A DNA stretch of 64,000 nt, from assembly GCF_014358075.1 (NCBI RefSeq), contig NZ_JACONT010000012.1:1-64000 (forward strand), in the 5' to 3' direction. The notes beneath the pieces are model-generated. The model worked only from the letters and a program-made list of their open reading frames with translations. It had not been told where the DNA came from and searched no databases. Origin of the DNA: Sphingomonas albertensis (lineage in GTDB: Bacteria; Pseudomonadota; Alphaproteobacteria; Sphingomonadales; Sphingomonadaceae). A program made the position numbers and the translations under genes. Positions 28,730-36,967 of this stretch are shown here, one piece after another; position 1 is the first letter of the stretch; each line of letters begins with the position of its first letter.

Positions 28730-28747
28730 CTCCCCCTTGCGGGGGAG
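28730..28747. repeat. Short palindromic intergenic hairpin just after the TBDT gene
   Basis: CTCCCCC at 28730-28736 and GGGGGAG at 28741-28747 pair around TTGC, 18 bases past the TBDT stop. The C/G-rich core matches the inner hairpin of the larger repeat at 56756-56883, so it is probably a single unit of the same repeat family. No T-run follows on either strand. Confidence 0.65.
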
Positions 28748-28764
28748 GATCGTGAGGGGCCACC

Positions 28765-31700
28765 TCAGAAGGTGAAGCGCACGCCGCCCGAATAGCGTGC
28801 ATACCCCGGCTGCGCGAAGGTCGCGAAATTGTCCGAGCGACGATGCCCGCGACGGCCCTGGCCGGTGAGGTTGATCGCCTCGACGAACACCGCGAGCCCC
28901 TTGGTCATCTGGACGCTCGCACTCGCATCGACCTGGCCATACGCCTCGACATAGGTCGGGTCGAACGCGCCACCCGCATAGAACTCGCCGCGCCAGTTAT
29001 ACGCGACGCGCGCCTGGATGCCGTTCTTGTCGTAATAGCCGACCGCGTTGGCGCTGTCGCTGAGCCCGGTCAGCGCGAACTGGCCGACATTGGGATCAAG
29101 CGTGTTGTCGTATTTCGCATCGCCGTTGACGATCGTGTAGTTCAGGATGACGCCCAACCCGGTTTCCCAGAAGCGGTGCTGGATCGCGAATTCCCAGCCG
29201 TTGATGTTGGCGGTCTGGTCGCTGTTGAACGGCTGGCTCAACTGGAAGTTGAACAGATCGTCCTCCGGCAGGCCGAAGATGTTGCCGTTCAGCAGCCCGG
29301 AATCGCTGGTGCCGGTGACCTGCGAGGAGGCGGGGAAGTTGCGCAGGATGTAATCGCGGACGCGCAGATTGTCCGTTGTTCCCAGTGCCGCCACCGCCTG
29401 ACGATAGCGGGGGCCCGAGCCCGGATTGCGCAGGTCGAACGCAGGCGTGTTGATCTGGTTTGTGCCGATGAAGTTCTTCACGTCCTTGTTGAAGTACCCG
29501 ACCGAAATATAGCTTTCGGGGCCGTAATACCATTCCGCCGACAGATCGATGTTCTTCGACTTGAAGGGAAGCAGGTTCGGGTTGCCCTGGCTGCCCGTGC
29601 CGCCGCCGATCCGCGGGTTGGAGTCGATGTTCAGGCCACCCTGCAGGCTGCCATAGTCGGCGCGCGTGATGGTGTGGCTGTACGACGCGCGCAGCTTCAC
29701 GTTGCGCATCGGTTCGATGTCGAAATCGACCGCGGGCAGCCAGTTGTGATACTTGCCCTTGAGCGAAGTGAACGAATTGGCGCCGTAGGTTAGCGCGAAT
29801 TCGTTGGCGCCGGTCCAGCGCGTCCCGTTCGGGATCGGCACCAGTGCCGACGAGTTCACCTGCGTTTCGTCGTAACGGACGCCGCCGATGATGTGCGCGG
29901 GCATGTCGAAAACCGAGAACTTGCCGTTGAATTGGATGTACGGCGAGATCGTCTGCTCGCGGATGCGGCGATCGTTGGTGTAGTTGGCAAGGCAGGTGCC
30001 GGGCGCGGCCACCCCCGTCTGCGGCGCGCTGCATATATTATATTGCGAGCGCAGCAATTCGGCCATCTGCTCGAACTTGAAGGTATAGATCGACGGCGGC
30101 AGCGCGGGATCGTTCGAGCCCGAGACGCCCTGGAACTTGTCGGGCAGGCTGGTGAGGTTGAAGAAATCGTCGGGCACCGCAGCCGCGCCGAACGAGGCAC
30201 CGCGGGGGTCGATGCCGCCCCAGGTCTCGTTCTGGATGAAGCCATAGGCCGAGCGGACCTTGTTATCGACGTACGAGAAGCCCCAGTCGATGCTATCGAG
30301 GAAATCGCCGTCGTGGTCGTAATGCCCCTTCAACTGGAGCTGGTTGATCTCGTCCTTGAAATACGCGTTGCGGAACGCGTTGCCGGTCGGCGTGATCAGC
30401 GATGCGTTCAGCGGGTCGATACCCGGATACATGTGGTACGAGATGATCGGCAGGTCGTTCTCGAAGTTCACGGTCTGCGACTGGACGCCGAAGATCGCGC
30501 CGCCGATCGACGTGCTGCTGCCGTAATCGTTGGTCGGCTTGGAGACCGCGGTCGAGTGATGCGCGTCGAGCGACATCGTGACGTTGCCGGGCGCTTCCCA
30601 GGTCAAATTGCCGCCGAGCGACTTGTTCTCGGACTTGTTGGCGCTGAGCGCGCTGCTGTACGACAGATCCTTGCCGGGCGCGAAATTCTCGGAATAGAAT
30701 AGCGGGCCGGCCGAGGGGCCGTCAGTCCACGCGCTGCGCGTGTCGCCGAAGTTGAACCAGATGCCGACGCTGCTGTCGCGCACCTCAACCTTGTTGCTCG
30801 AATAGGTGAAGTCGAGCGTCGCGGTCAGCGTGTCGGTCGGCTTGGCCTGCAACACGAGCTGGCCGTTGATGCGCTCGCGGTCGATGTCGATGACGTCGTA
30901 GGCGGCGCTCTGCGGGATCTCGTAGACATCGGTCGGACCGGGGCGGTTGGTGATGTTCGCGCCGCCCGGCGTGCCCGGTTGCGCCAGCGTGCCCCAGTTG
31001 TTCTCAGCCCCCAGGAACCCGTCGCGGAAGCCGACGCTGGCCGAGTTGTTGCTCGCCTTGCGCCGCTGGTACGCGCCGCTGAACAGCACGCCGATACGAT
31101 CGTCGGCGAAGGTCGTCGACAGGATGCCCGACACTTCCGGCGTGATCGGGTCCTTGCCGTTGCGCGAGCTGTCGAGCACGCCCTTCGCGGCGATGCTGCC
31201 GCGTGTGCCCGGCTTGTCGAGCGGACGCGGGGTGCGGATGTTGATCGACGAGCCGATCCCGCCCGACGGCACGGCGGCGCGGCCGGTCTTGTAGACCTCG
31301 ACCGCGGCGACGCCTTCGGACGCGAGGTTGGCGAAGTCGAACGAGCGCGATGCGGGCGCGCTGGCGCCGTCGCCGAGCGTCGAGGTCGGCATCTGGCGAC
31401 CGTTGAGCGTGACGAGGTTGTATTCGGGGCCGAAGCCGCGGACCGTGACGGTCGAGCCTTCGCCGTTCGAGCGGTCGATCGACACGCCGGTGATGCGCTG
31501 GAGCGACTCGGCAAGGTTGGTGTCGGGGAACTTGCCGATGTCCTCGGACGAAATCGCGTCGACCACGCCCTGGCCGTTGCGCTTGATGTCGATCGCCTCG
31601 CGCAGCGATGCGCGGATGCCGGTCACGACGATATCGTCGGTGGTCTCGTTCGGATCGGCGGGGGTGGCCTGCGGTGCGATGTCCGAGGAGCCTGGATTGC

Positions 31701-31812
31701 CGACCGTGGCGGCGGCGTCCTGCGCCATGGCGATACCGGGCAGGCCGACCAGTGCCAGTGCCGAAGTGCCGATGACGAAACGCGAAAGCGAGCGAGCTGC
31801 GAAGCCACGCAT
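28765..31812 (-). CDS. TonB-dependent receptor of polysaccharide locus 1
   Basis: A 1015-residue outer-membrane receptor. The signal peptide ends AMAQ at about 31. A DDIVVTGIRASLREAIDIKR segment (TonB-box region) precedes the plug (NLAESLQRITGVSIDR; VTVRGFGPEYNLVTLNGRQ), and the barrel ends in F. No STN domain, so it does not signal through an anti-sigma factor. It heads the operon halogenase-SapC-cupin-halogenase-LacI and faces an MFS gene. The nearby GH16 enzyme suggests uptake of beta-1,3-glucan oligosaccharides. Operator-like palindromes sit 44-111 bases upstream of the start. Confidence 0.93.
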   Translation of the reverse strand: MRGFAARSLSRFVIGTSALALVGLPGIAMAQDAAATVGNPGSSDIAPQATPADPNETTDDIVVTGIRASLREAIDIKRNGQGVVDAISSEDIGKFPDTNLAESLQRITGVSIDRSNGEGSTVTVRGFGPEYNLVTLNGRQMPTSTLGDGASAPASRSFDFANLASEGVAAVEVYKTGRAAVPSGGIGSSINIRTPRPLDKPGTRGSIAAKGVLDSSRNGKDPITPEVSGILSTTFADDRIGVLFSGAYQRRKASNNSASVGFRDGFLGAENNWGTLAQPGTPGGANITNRPGPTDVYEIPQSAAYDVIDIDRERINGQLVLQAKPTDTLTATLDFTYSSNKVEVRDSSVGIWFNFGDTRSAWTDGPSAGPLFYSENFAPGKDLSYSSALSANKSENKSLGGNLTWEAPGNVTMSLDAHHSTAVSKPTNDYGSSTSIGGAIFGVQSQTVNFENDLPIISYHMYPGIDPLNASLITPTGNAFRNAYFKDEINQLQLKGHYDHDGDFLDSIDWGFSYVDNKVRSAYGFIQNETWGGIDPRGASFGAAAVPDDFFNLTSLPDKFQGVSGSNDPALPPSIYTFKFEQMAELLRSQYNICSAPQTGVAAPGTCLANYTNDRRIREQTISPYIQFNGKFSVFDMPAHIIGGVRYDETQVNSSALVPIPNGTRWTGANEFALTYGANSFTSLKGKYHNWLPAVDFDIEPMRNVKLRASYSHTITRADYGSLQGGLNIDSNPRIGGGTGSQGNPNLLPFKSKNIDLSAEWYYGPESYISVGYFNKDVKNFIGTNQINTPAFDLRNPGSGPRYRQAVAALGTTDNLRVRDYILRNFPASSQVTGTSDSGLLNGNIFGLPEDDLFNFQLSQPFNSDQTANINGWEFAIQHRFWETGLGVILNYTIVNGDAKYDNTLDPNVGQFALTGLSDSANAVGYYDKNGIQARVAYNWRGEFYAGGAFDPTYVEAYGQVDASASVQMTKGLAVFVEAINLTGQGRRGHRRSDNFATFAQPGYARYSGGVRFTF

Positions 31813-31855
31813 GATAGTCCTCCCCTGTAGACGGCGCTATGACCTGCGCCTTCCC

Positions 31856-31923
31856 GTGAACGTTCACTTCGCATTTTGTAACACTGTGTCAAGCACGGTA
31901 GCGCTACACTTGTGAACGTTCTC
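31856..31923 (-). promoter_or_regulatory. Candidate promoter/operator cluster for the locus 1 TBDT operon
   Basis: Three LacI-style sites are seen: a perfect palindrome GTGAACGTTCAC at 31856-31867, a near copy GTGAACGTTCTC at 31912-31923, and between them a second perfect palindrome GTAGCGCTAC at 31898-31907. A consensus -35 TTGACA for the minus-strand TBDT lies at 31892-31887; a 17-bp spacer would put the -10 over the first palindrome, although that hexamer matches poorly. A repressor bound here could block the receptor operon, and the second site could also influence the divergent MFS gene. The LacI protein at 22642-23691 is the natural candidate. Binding is inferred. Confidence 0.6.
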
Positions 31924-32011
31924 AAATTTGGTTCTCGATAGTGGCTATGACGCAACAGAGGGCGCAATCGCGGCGGGTGAGGTCAGTCGGGCCTGAGGTG
32001 GCGCAAGGCGC

Positions 32012-32064
32012 GTTTCCTCGCGAAGGCGGAGATCCAGACTGGGCTTCCGTCTTTGCGGGAGAAC
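32012..32064. repeat. Imperfect REPIN-like inverted repeat
   Basis: 26-base arms at 32012-32037 and 32039-32064 are complementary at 18 positions, and every mismatch is a transition, so some pairs could be kept as G-U in RNA. The left arm shows the same plan as the elements at 28614 and 63273: stem, GAAG loop, stem, then TCCAG. It lies in the 5' region of the MFS gene at 32152 and appears to be an aged copy. Confidence 0.6.
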
Positions 32065-32151
32065 GAGATCCGGTCACGACGATCCATGGGCCCATCCGAA
32101 CCACCGGCGGAGCAGTTGCCTGTCCGGCCCGCCGCAGCTTAGGGTTGCGGT

Positions 32152-33372
32152 ATGGCGCGCCCTCCCGTTTCCCGCGATCCAGCGCCGCGCCGCGATCGTC
32201 GCTCGACCGCGTTCCTGCTGGTCTTCGCGCTCGCCTATGCCGGCGGGGTCGTCGGCTACCTCCCGCTGCTGACGCTGTTGCTGCCGATCAAGGTCGACGC
32301 CGTCGCGGGCACGGGCCGGCTGGGCACCCTCACCGCGATCGTCGTCGCGGGCGCGGTGGCGGCGAGCGTGTCGAACATCGCGTTCGGATGGCTGAGCGAT
32401 CGATCGGTCGCGCGGGGCAGGGGACGTCGGGGATGGCTGGCCGGTGGAGTCGTCGCCACGGCACTGTCCTACGCGGCGATGACGACGGCCGCGACGCCCG
32501 GCGCGCTGATCCTTGCGGTCGTCGCGTTCCAGGTCGCGGTGAACGCGGTGCTGGCGCCACTGCTGGCGATCATGGCCGACGAAGTGCCCGATGCGCAAAA
32601 GGGCGTGGCCGGCGGATTGCTCGCGATGGCCTGTCCGGTCGCGTCGGCACTTGCGGCAATGCTGATGGCGACGGCGGCGCTGGACGAAGCGGCGCGTCTA
32701 TCGATCGTGCCGCTCGTGATGGCCTGTGGCATCGTGCCGTTATTGCTGACCAGGTCGCGGACGGTGGCGCGGATCGAGCCGACCTCGCCCATGAAGGCCA
32801 TGCTCCGCCGCGACCTCGCGCTCGCCTGGAGCGCCCGGCTGTTCGTCCAGGTCGCGGGCAGCGCGCTGTTCGTCTATCTCTTCTATTATCTCGAAAGCGT
32901 CGCGCCGACGCTGGCGCCGGGCACGATCGCGGCGCGGATGGGGACGGTGATGCTCGTCGCCTACACGCTGCCGCTGCCGATCGCGGTGCTGGTCGGCCGG
33001 TTCGCGGATCGCTCCGGGCGGACCAAGCCGTTGCTGTTCGCCGCCACGATCGTTGCGGCGGCCGGGCTGGTCGGGATGGCCGTCGCGGACGATTTCGATG
33101 GCGGTGCGGTCGCGTTCTGCATCTACACGACGGGTGCGTCGGTGTTCCTGGCGCTGCACGCGTCGTTCGCGATGCAGTTGCTGCCGAATGCCCTGCATCG
33201 CGGGCGCGACCTGGGGCTGCTGAACCTCACCAACACGCTGCCCGGCCTGCTCGGGCCGACGCTCACCTGGGCGCTCGCGACGCCGACCGATTTCGATGCG
33301 GTGATGCTGGTACTCGCCGCACTGACCCTGTGCGGCGGCGGGACGATCCTCGCCGCGCGCGGTCGGCGTTAG
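32152..33372 (+). CDS. MFS transporter of polysaccharide locus 1
   Basis: A 406-residue major facilitator with about 12 membrane segments. An Arg-rich cytoplasmic N-terminus precedes STAFLLVFALAYAGGVVGYLPLL. The MFS loop motif appears as FGWLSDRSVARGRGRR after TM2 and again as GRFADRSGRTKPL in the second half. It is divergent from the TBDT and convergent with the GH16 gene, whose stop codon overlaps its own. Import of glucan-derived sugars into the cytoplasm would complete the locus, but drug-type export cannot be excluded by sequence. Confidence 0.85.
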   Translation: MARPPVSRDPAPRRDRRSTAFLLVFALAYAGGVVGYLPLLTLLLPIKVDAVAGTGRLGTLTAIVVAGAVAASVSNIAFGWLSDRSVARGRGRRGWLAGGVVATALSYAAMTTAATPGALILAVVAFQVAVNAVLAPLLAIMADEVPDAQKGVAGGLLAMACPVASALAAMLMATAALDEAARLSIVPLVMACGIVPLLLTRSRTVARIEPTSPMKAMLRRDLALAWSARLFVQVAGSALFVYLFYYLESVAPTLAPGTIAARMGTVMLVAYTLPLPIAVLVGRFADRSGRTKPLLFAATIVAAAGLVGMAVADDFDGGAVAFCIYTTGASVFLALHASFAMQLLPNALHRGRDLGLLNLTNTLPGLLGPTLTWALATPTDFDAVMLVLAALTLCGGGTILAARGRR

Positions 33373-34208
33373 CGCGGCTGCCAGTACCGGACGTAATCGA
33401 CCGTCATGCGCTGTGGGAAGGCGGCATCGTCAATCCCCTTCTGGCCGCCCCAATCGCCGCCGACCGCGAGGTTGAGGATCAGGTCGTAGGGGCGCGTAAA
33501 CGGCCACGCCGCCTTGCCGCCGGGCTGGTCGTTGGCGACGCGCATGATCGCGCGACCATCGACGCCGATCGTGATCGTATCGGCGCGCCAGTCGAGCTGA
33601 TAACGGTGATATGCGGTGCAGGCGGTTGCGATCTTCGTCTGGGCGCCGCGCTGCGTGCCCTTGACGTGGTTGAAGGCGCCGCTGTGCAGCGTCGCGTGGA
33701 CGGTGCCGGCGTCCCAGCCGACCATCTCCATGATGTCGATCTCGCCCTCGTCCGGCCATTTGCCGCCCGACGGGAGCAGCCAGATCGCCGGCCAGCTGCC
33801 CCGTCCGCACGGCAACTTCGCCCGGACCTCGTAGAAGCCGTAGCCGCGAGGCTTGCGCGAGACGAGCTTGGCGGAGGTGTACGCCTGGCCGCCCCAGTCG
33901 GCGAACCGCGTCTTGGTGAGTTTCTCGCGCCGCGCCTCGATCACCAGCGCGCCGTCCTCGATCCGCGCGTTCTCGGCGCGGTCCTTCGCATAATATTGGC
34001 GTTCGTTATTGTACCAGCCCTCGGCGTTGCGCGACACGTCGAAGCGCCATTTGGTCTGGTCGATCGCCTTGCCGTCGAACTCGTCGGCAAAGCTCGGCTT
34101 CCCCCTGGGCGCAGGCATCGGCGCATCTACGCCGTAGTTGGTTGCGCCCAATGTTGCGGCTTGCGCGGCGAGTATCAGCAGGATCATCGAAAGGCCCCTC
34201 GTCGTCAT
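33369..34208 (-). CDS. GH16 family endo-beta-1,3(4)-glucanase (laminarinase-like), exported
   Basis: A 279-residue secreted enzyme. A signal peptide covers roughly the first 20 residues. The catalytic GH16 motif EGEIDIMEMVG places the nucleophile at Glu156, the helper at Asp158 and the acid/base at Glu161. Further family segments are FADEFDGKAIDQTKW, GYGFYEVRAKLP, GSWPAIWLLP and the C-terminal VDYVRYWQ. It would cut laminarin or mixed-linked beta-glucan outside the cytoplasm, giving oligosaccharides for the neighbouring TBDT. The stop overlaps the convergent MFS stop by 3-4 bases. The DUF6445 gene lies 101 bases upstream on the same strand. Confidence 0.92.
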   Translation of the reverse strand: MTTRGLSMILLILAAQAATLGATNYGVDAPMPAPRGKPSFADEFDGKAIDQTKWRFDVSRNAEGWYNNERQYYAKDRAENARIEDGALVIEARREKLTKTRFADWGGQAYTSAKLVSRKPRGYGFYEVRAKLPCGRGSWPAIWLLPSGGKWPDEGEIDIMEMVGWDAGTVHATLHSGAFNHVKGTQRGAQTKIATACTAYHRYQLDWRADTITIGVDGRAIMRVANDQPGGKAAWPFTRPYDLILNLAVGGDWGGQKGIDDAAFPQRMTVDYVRYWQPR

Positions 34209-34309
34209 GGATAGCGCGTCGGTGTCTGGCGGACGGCACCCGGTCGCCGCTTGGGTCCTGACGGTATCGGCGACCGGACTAGGCCAAGCGTATCCTTACC
34301 TCAACCGCG

Positions 34310-34981
34310 TCATTCGATTGCGAGGAACGCGGTGACCGTCAGTCGCCCAAGCGCCGGATCCGCCGAGAGTATCGCGTCGCGTGCGATGGCGCCGCTGTGA
34401 AGGACGTAGCTTCGATAGAGCAAGGCGCGGTTATACGTGGCTTCGACCAGCGCCGTGCGTTCGAACAGCGCGGTATCCTCGGCAATGTACCCCGCGGGCG
34501 GCATCGCCTCGACCTCGCTGCCGAGCCGCGCGAAGAATTCCGGTGCGCGCGTCTCGTCGATCGTCTCGAACCCGGTTCGACGATGTCGGAAGAACGCGGT
34601 CCCGTCGCGATGCGCAGGCGACAGATAATGGATGAGCGCGATCCGGTCGCGGCCATAGGCGTCGACATGCGGAACGCGCTGCCGGATATCGAGTGCGTCC
34701 GGAGAGATCGTCACGATCGAGAATTGCGCATCGACGACGCGGATTCGGCGGCATGATCCGAAATCGCGTCCCAGGCCGCGGGCGACGATGGGAAGCTGGT
34801 CCTGCAGGTAGGACTCCGGGAGCCGGGAGCACAGGCCGGGGTAATGGGACCCGGCGGGTCCGAATGGGGCGTGTGCCGCTGCGCTGCGCAACGCGTCCGG
34901 GTCGGTTGCGAAGCCGTCGATGACGATCAGCGGCTCCGCCTCGGTACCGATACGCTGCCGGGTGATGCTGCGCGGTGTCAT
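34310..34981 (-). CDS. DUF6445 family protein, 2OG-Fe(II)-dioxygenase-like
   Basis: A 223-residue protein. The start at 34981 gives the same length as the second family member in this window (56911-57582). Three positions match a prolyl-hydroxylase-type iron/2-oxoglutarate site: His105 and Asp107 in PHVDAYG, His195 in VLHSG, and Arg213 in GRLTVTAFL. No signal peptide. It lies upstream of the GH16 gene on the same strand in the TBDT/halogenase locus. Members of this family recur next to tryptophan-halogenase homologues. An oxygenase acting on a peptide or small molecule is an inference; no function is proven. Confidence 0.72.
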   Translation of the reverse strand: MTPRSITRQRIGTEAEPLIVIDGFATDPDALRSAAAHAPFGPAGSHYPGLCSRLPESYLQDQLPIVARGLGRDFGSCRRIRVVDAQFSIVTISPDALDIRQRVPHVDAYGRDRIALIHYLSPAHRDGTAFFRHRRTGFETIDETRAPEFFARLGSEVEAMPPAGYIAEDTALFERTALVEATYNRALLYRSYVLHSGAIARDAILSADPALGRLTVTAFLAIE

Positions 34982-35041
34982 GACTGTCGGTCGCCCATTG
35001 CCGGGGGATGCCACGAGGTCGGTGCAAAGTCTTCAGCCGGT

Positions 35042-36682
35042 TCAGACGCGGTAGCGGGTTTCCAGCAGGTCGAGTTCGCGGATGAGCTTCTGCGCCGTGA
35101 CGCTGCCGATCTGGCGCTCGCGGACGCGCTCGACCACCGACGCGCGCTCTGCCTTGATGCCGGCCAGCCGGAACGTCCGCTCGAGTTGATCTTGCAGCCG
35201 AGCTTCCGCGGTCGCCTTGGCCGAGCCGCTACGGCTTTCGATGCGTTCGCGGTACAGGTCCATCACCCGGGTGCCGGCTGCGGCGAAGAAGTCGGCATTG
35301 CCGTCCCGCTCGGCAAGATCGTGTTGCGCACGTTCGACCGCACAGATCGCCGCCTCGGCGGCGGCGACGCGCGCTGCGTCCTCCTCGGCTTGCAGCGAAG
35401 GTTCGGGCGGCATGGTCAGCCCGTTCAGCAGGATCGGCAGCGCGACGCTTGCCACGACCAGCGAGACGATGATCACCCCCGCTGCCAGGAAGATCGCGAG
35501 ATCGCGGGCAGGGAAGGGCGACCCGTCGGTCAGCGTCAGCGGAATGGTCAGCACGCCGGCGAGCGTGATCGCGCCTCGGACCCCGGCCAACGACATGGCG
35601 GCAACAAGGCGCCAGTCGGGGCTCTTCTGCGTCGTCTCGTTCCCGTGGCGCCGCCGAAACATCGTCAGGCGGAAAGATACCCAGACCCACCCGAAGCGCA
35701 GCATCGCGAGGCCGGCGACGATCGCCAGCACATACAGGCCGAGCCACGCCGGCCCGTGATGCCCGGTCAGCAGCACTGTCGCCTTCGCACCGGCAAGGAT
35801 GGCGGGAAGCTGCTCGCCCAACAGCACGAAGATGATGCCGTTCAGCGCGAACTGGATCGTGTCCCACACCGAATTGCGCCGCATCCGGGTGGTCGCCAGC
35901 GCCTGACGCGACCGTTCGGCAAAGGTCATCGTGACGCCGGCCGATACGGCGGCCAGGATCCCGGATGCGTGGAGATGCTCGGCAAGGAGATAGGAGCCGA
36001 AGGGGATCAGCAGGCTGACCAGGATCTGCGAACCGGGTTCCTCGCCGAAGCGCCGCGACACCCAAGCCTTGATGTAGGTCGCGACGATCGTGACGACGAT
36101 ACCGACGGCGAGGCCGGCACCGGCGACCCAGACGAAGCTGGTGGCGGCGGTGGTCGCCGAGAACGTACCCGTCAGGACGGCGGCGATCGCAAACCGCAGG
36201 CACACCAGCCCCGACGCATCGTTGAGAAGCGATTCACCCTCCAGGATGTGCATCATCCGTTTGGGGATCGGAACGCGCGCAGCGATCGCCGAGACGGCAA
36301 TCGGGTCGGTCGGAGACACCACGGCCGCAAGCGCGAACGCGACGGCCAGAGGCATTGCGGGGATCATCCAGTGGATGAACAGACCCATGCCGATCACCGT
36401 CAGAAGTACCAGGCCCAGTGCCAGTTCGACGACGGTCGACAGATCCTTGAGAAGCTCGTCTTTGGGTATGCGCCAACCGTCCAGGAACAGCAGCGGGGGC
36501 AGGAACAGCAGCAGGAACAGCTCCGGATCGAGTTCCACACGATACGACGTCGATAGCCCGATCACCGCGCCTAGAAGGATCTGAACCAGCGGCGTCGGTA
36601 TGGATACCGGCACCATGCGGGACACTGCGCCGCTCGCCACGACCGCGAGCAACAGGACGAGTACAATCGAGACGGATTCCAA
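35042..36682 (-). CDS. Na+/H+ antiporter, CPA1/NhaP type
   Basis: A 546-residue inner-membrane antiporter with about 12 membrane helices and a C-terminal cytoplasmic helical region of about 130 residues. CPA1 hallmarks are FLPPLLFLDGW, the ion-site region SPTDPIAV and LEGESLLNDASGLV. It exchanges Na+ (or K+) for protons to control pH and salt. The start is TTG at 36682 with GGGAG upstream. It stands alone, with a hairpin-forming leader (GGGTGT at 36705-36710 pairing with ACACCC at 36733-36738). It is unrelated to the neighbouring sugar loci. Confidence 0.9.
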   Translation of the reverse strand: MESVSIVLVLLLAVVASGAVSRMVPVSIPTPLVQILLGAVIGLSTSYRVELDPELFLLLFLPPLLFLDGWRIPKDELLKDLSTVVELALGLVLLTVIGMGLFIHWMIPAMPLAVAFALAAVVSPTDPIAVSAIAARVPIPKRMMHILEGESLLNDASGLVCLRFAIAAVLTGTFSATTAATSFVWVAGAGLAVGIVVTIVATYIKAWVSRRFGEEPGSQILVSLLIPFGSYLLAEHLHASGILAAVSAGVTMTFAERSRQALATTRMRRNSVWDTIQFALNGIIFVLLGEQLPAILAGAKATVLLTGHHGPAWLGLYVLAIVAGLAMLRFGWVWVSFRLTMFRRRHGNETTQKSPDWRLVAAMSLAGVRGAITLAGVLTIPLTLTDGSPFPARDLAIFLAAGVIIVSLVVASVALPILLNGLTMPPEPSLQAEEDAARVAAAEAAICAVERAQHDLAERDGNADFFAAAGTRVMDLYRERIESRSGSAKATAEARLQDQLERTFRLAGIKAERASVVERVRERQIGSVTAQKLIRELDLLETRYRV

Positions 36683-36967
36683 GCGATGCTCCCAGGGTAA
36701 GCCCGGGTGTTATCGGTTTTCACCGACCGGCGACACCCCGCGTCTCGCTTTGCTTGATCGCGCGCATGAGGCTGCGGGTATGGCCGGACAAGTCACTCTG
36801 TTGCCGCGCAGGCCTTCAGCGGCGCCATTAGCTGCACGGGAGCAAGCATTTCGCCCGGCAAAAGGCGGTCGGTCGTGCTAATCACCACAGACCGCGCCGA
36901 TGCAGCCGCCGTCGAGAGGACAAGCCGGCGCATCGCCCGACCTGCCCTCGTTGCGAACGTCGTCAGC
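36683..36967. other. Intergenic region upstream of the antiporter gene
   Basis: About 285 bases between two minus-strand genes. Apart from the nested hairpin at 36705-36738 (GGGTGT/ACACCC around CGGT/ACCG), nothing recognisable is present; short ORFs lack protein character. It must hold the antiporter promoter and the 3' end of the STN-type TBDT transcript. Confidence 0.45.
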
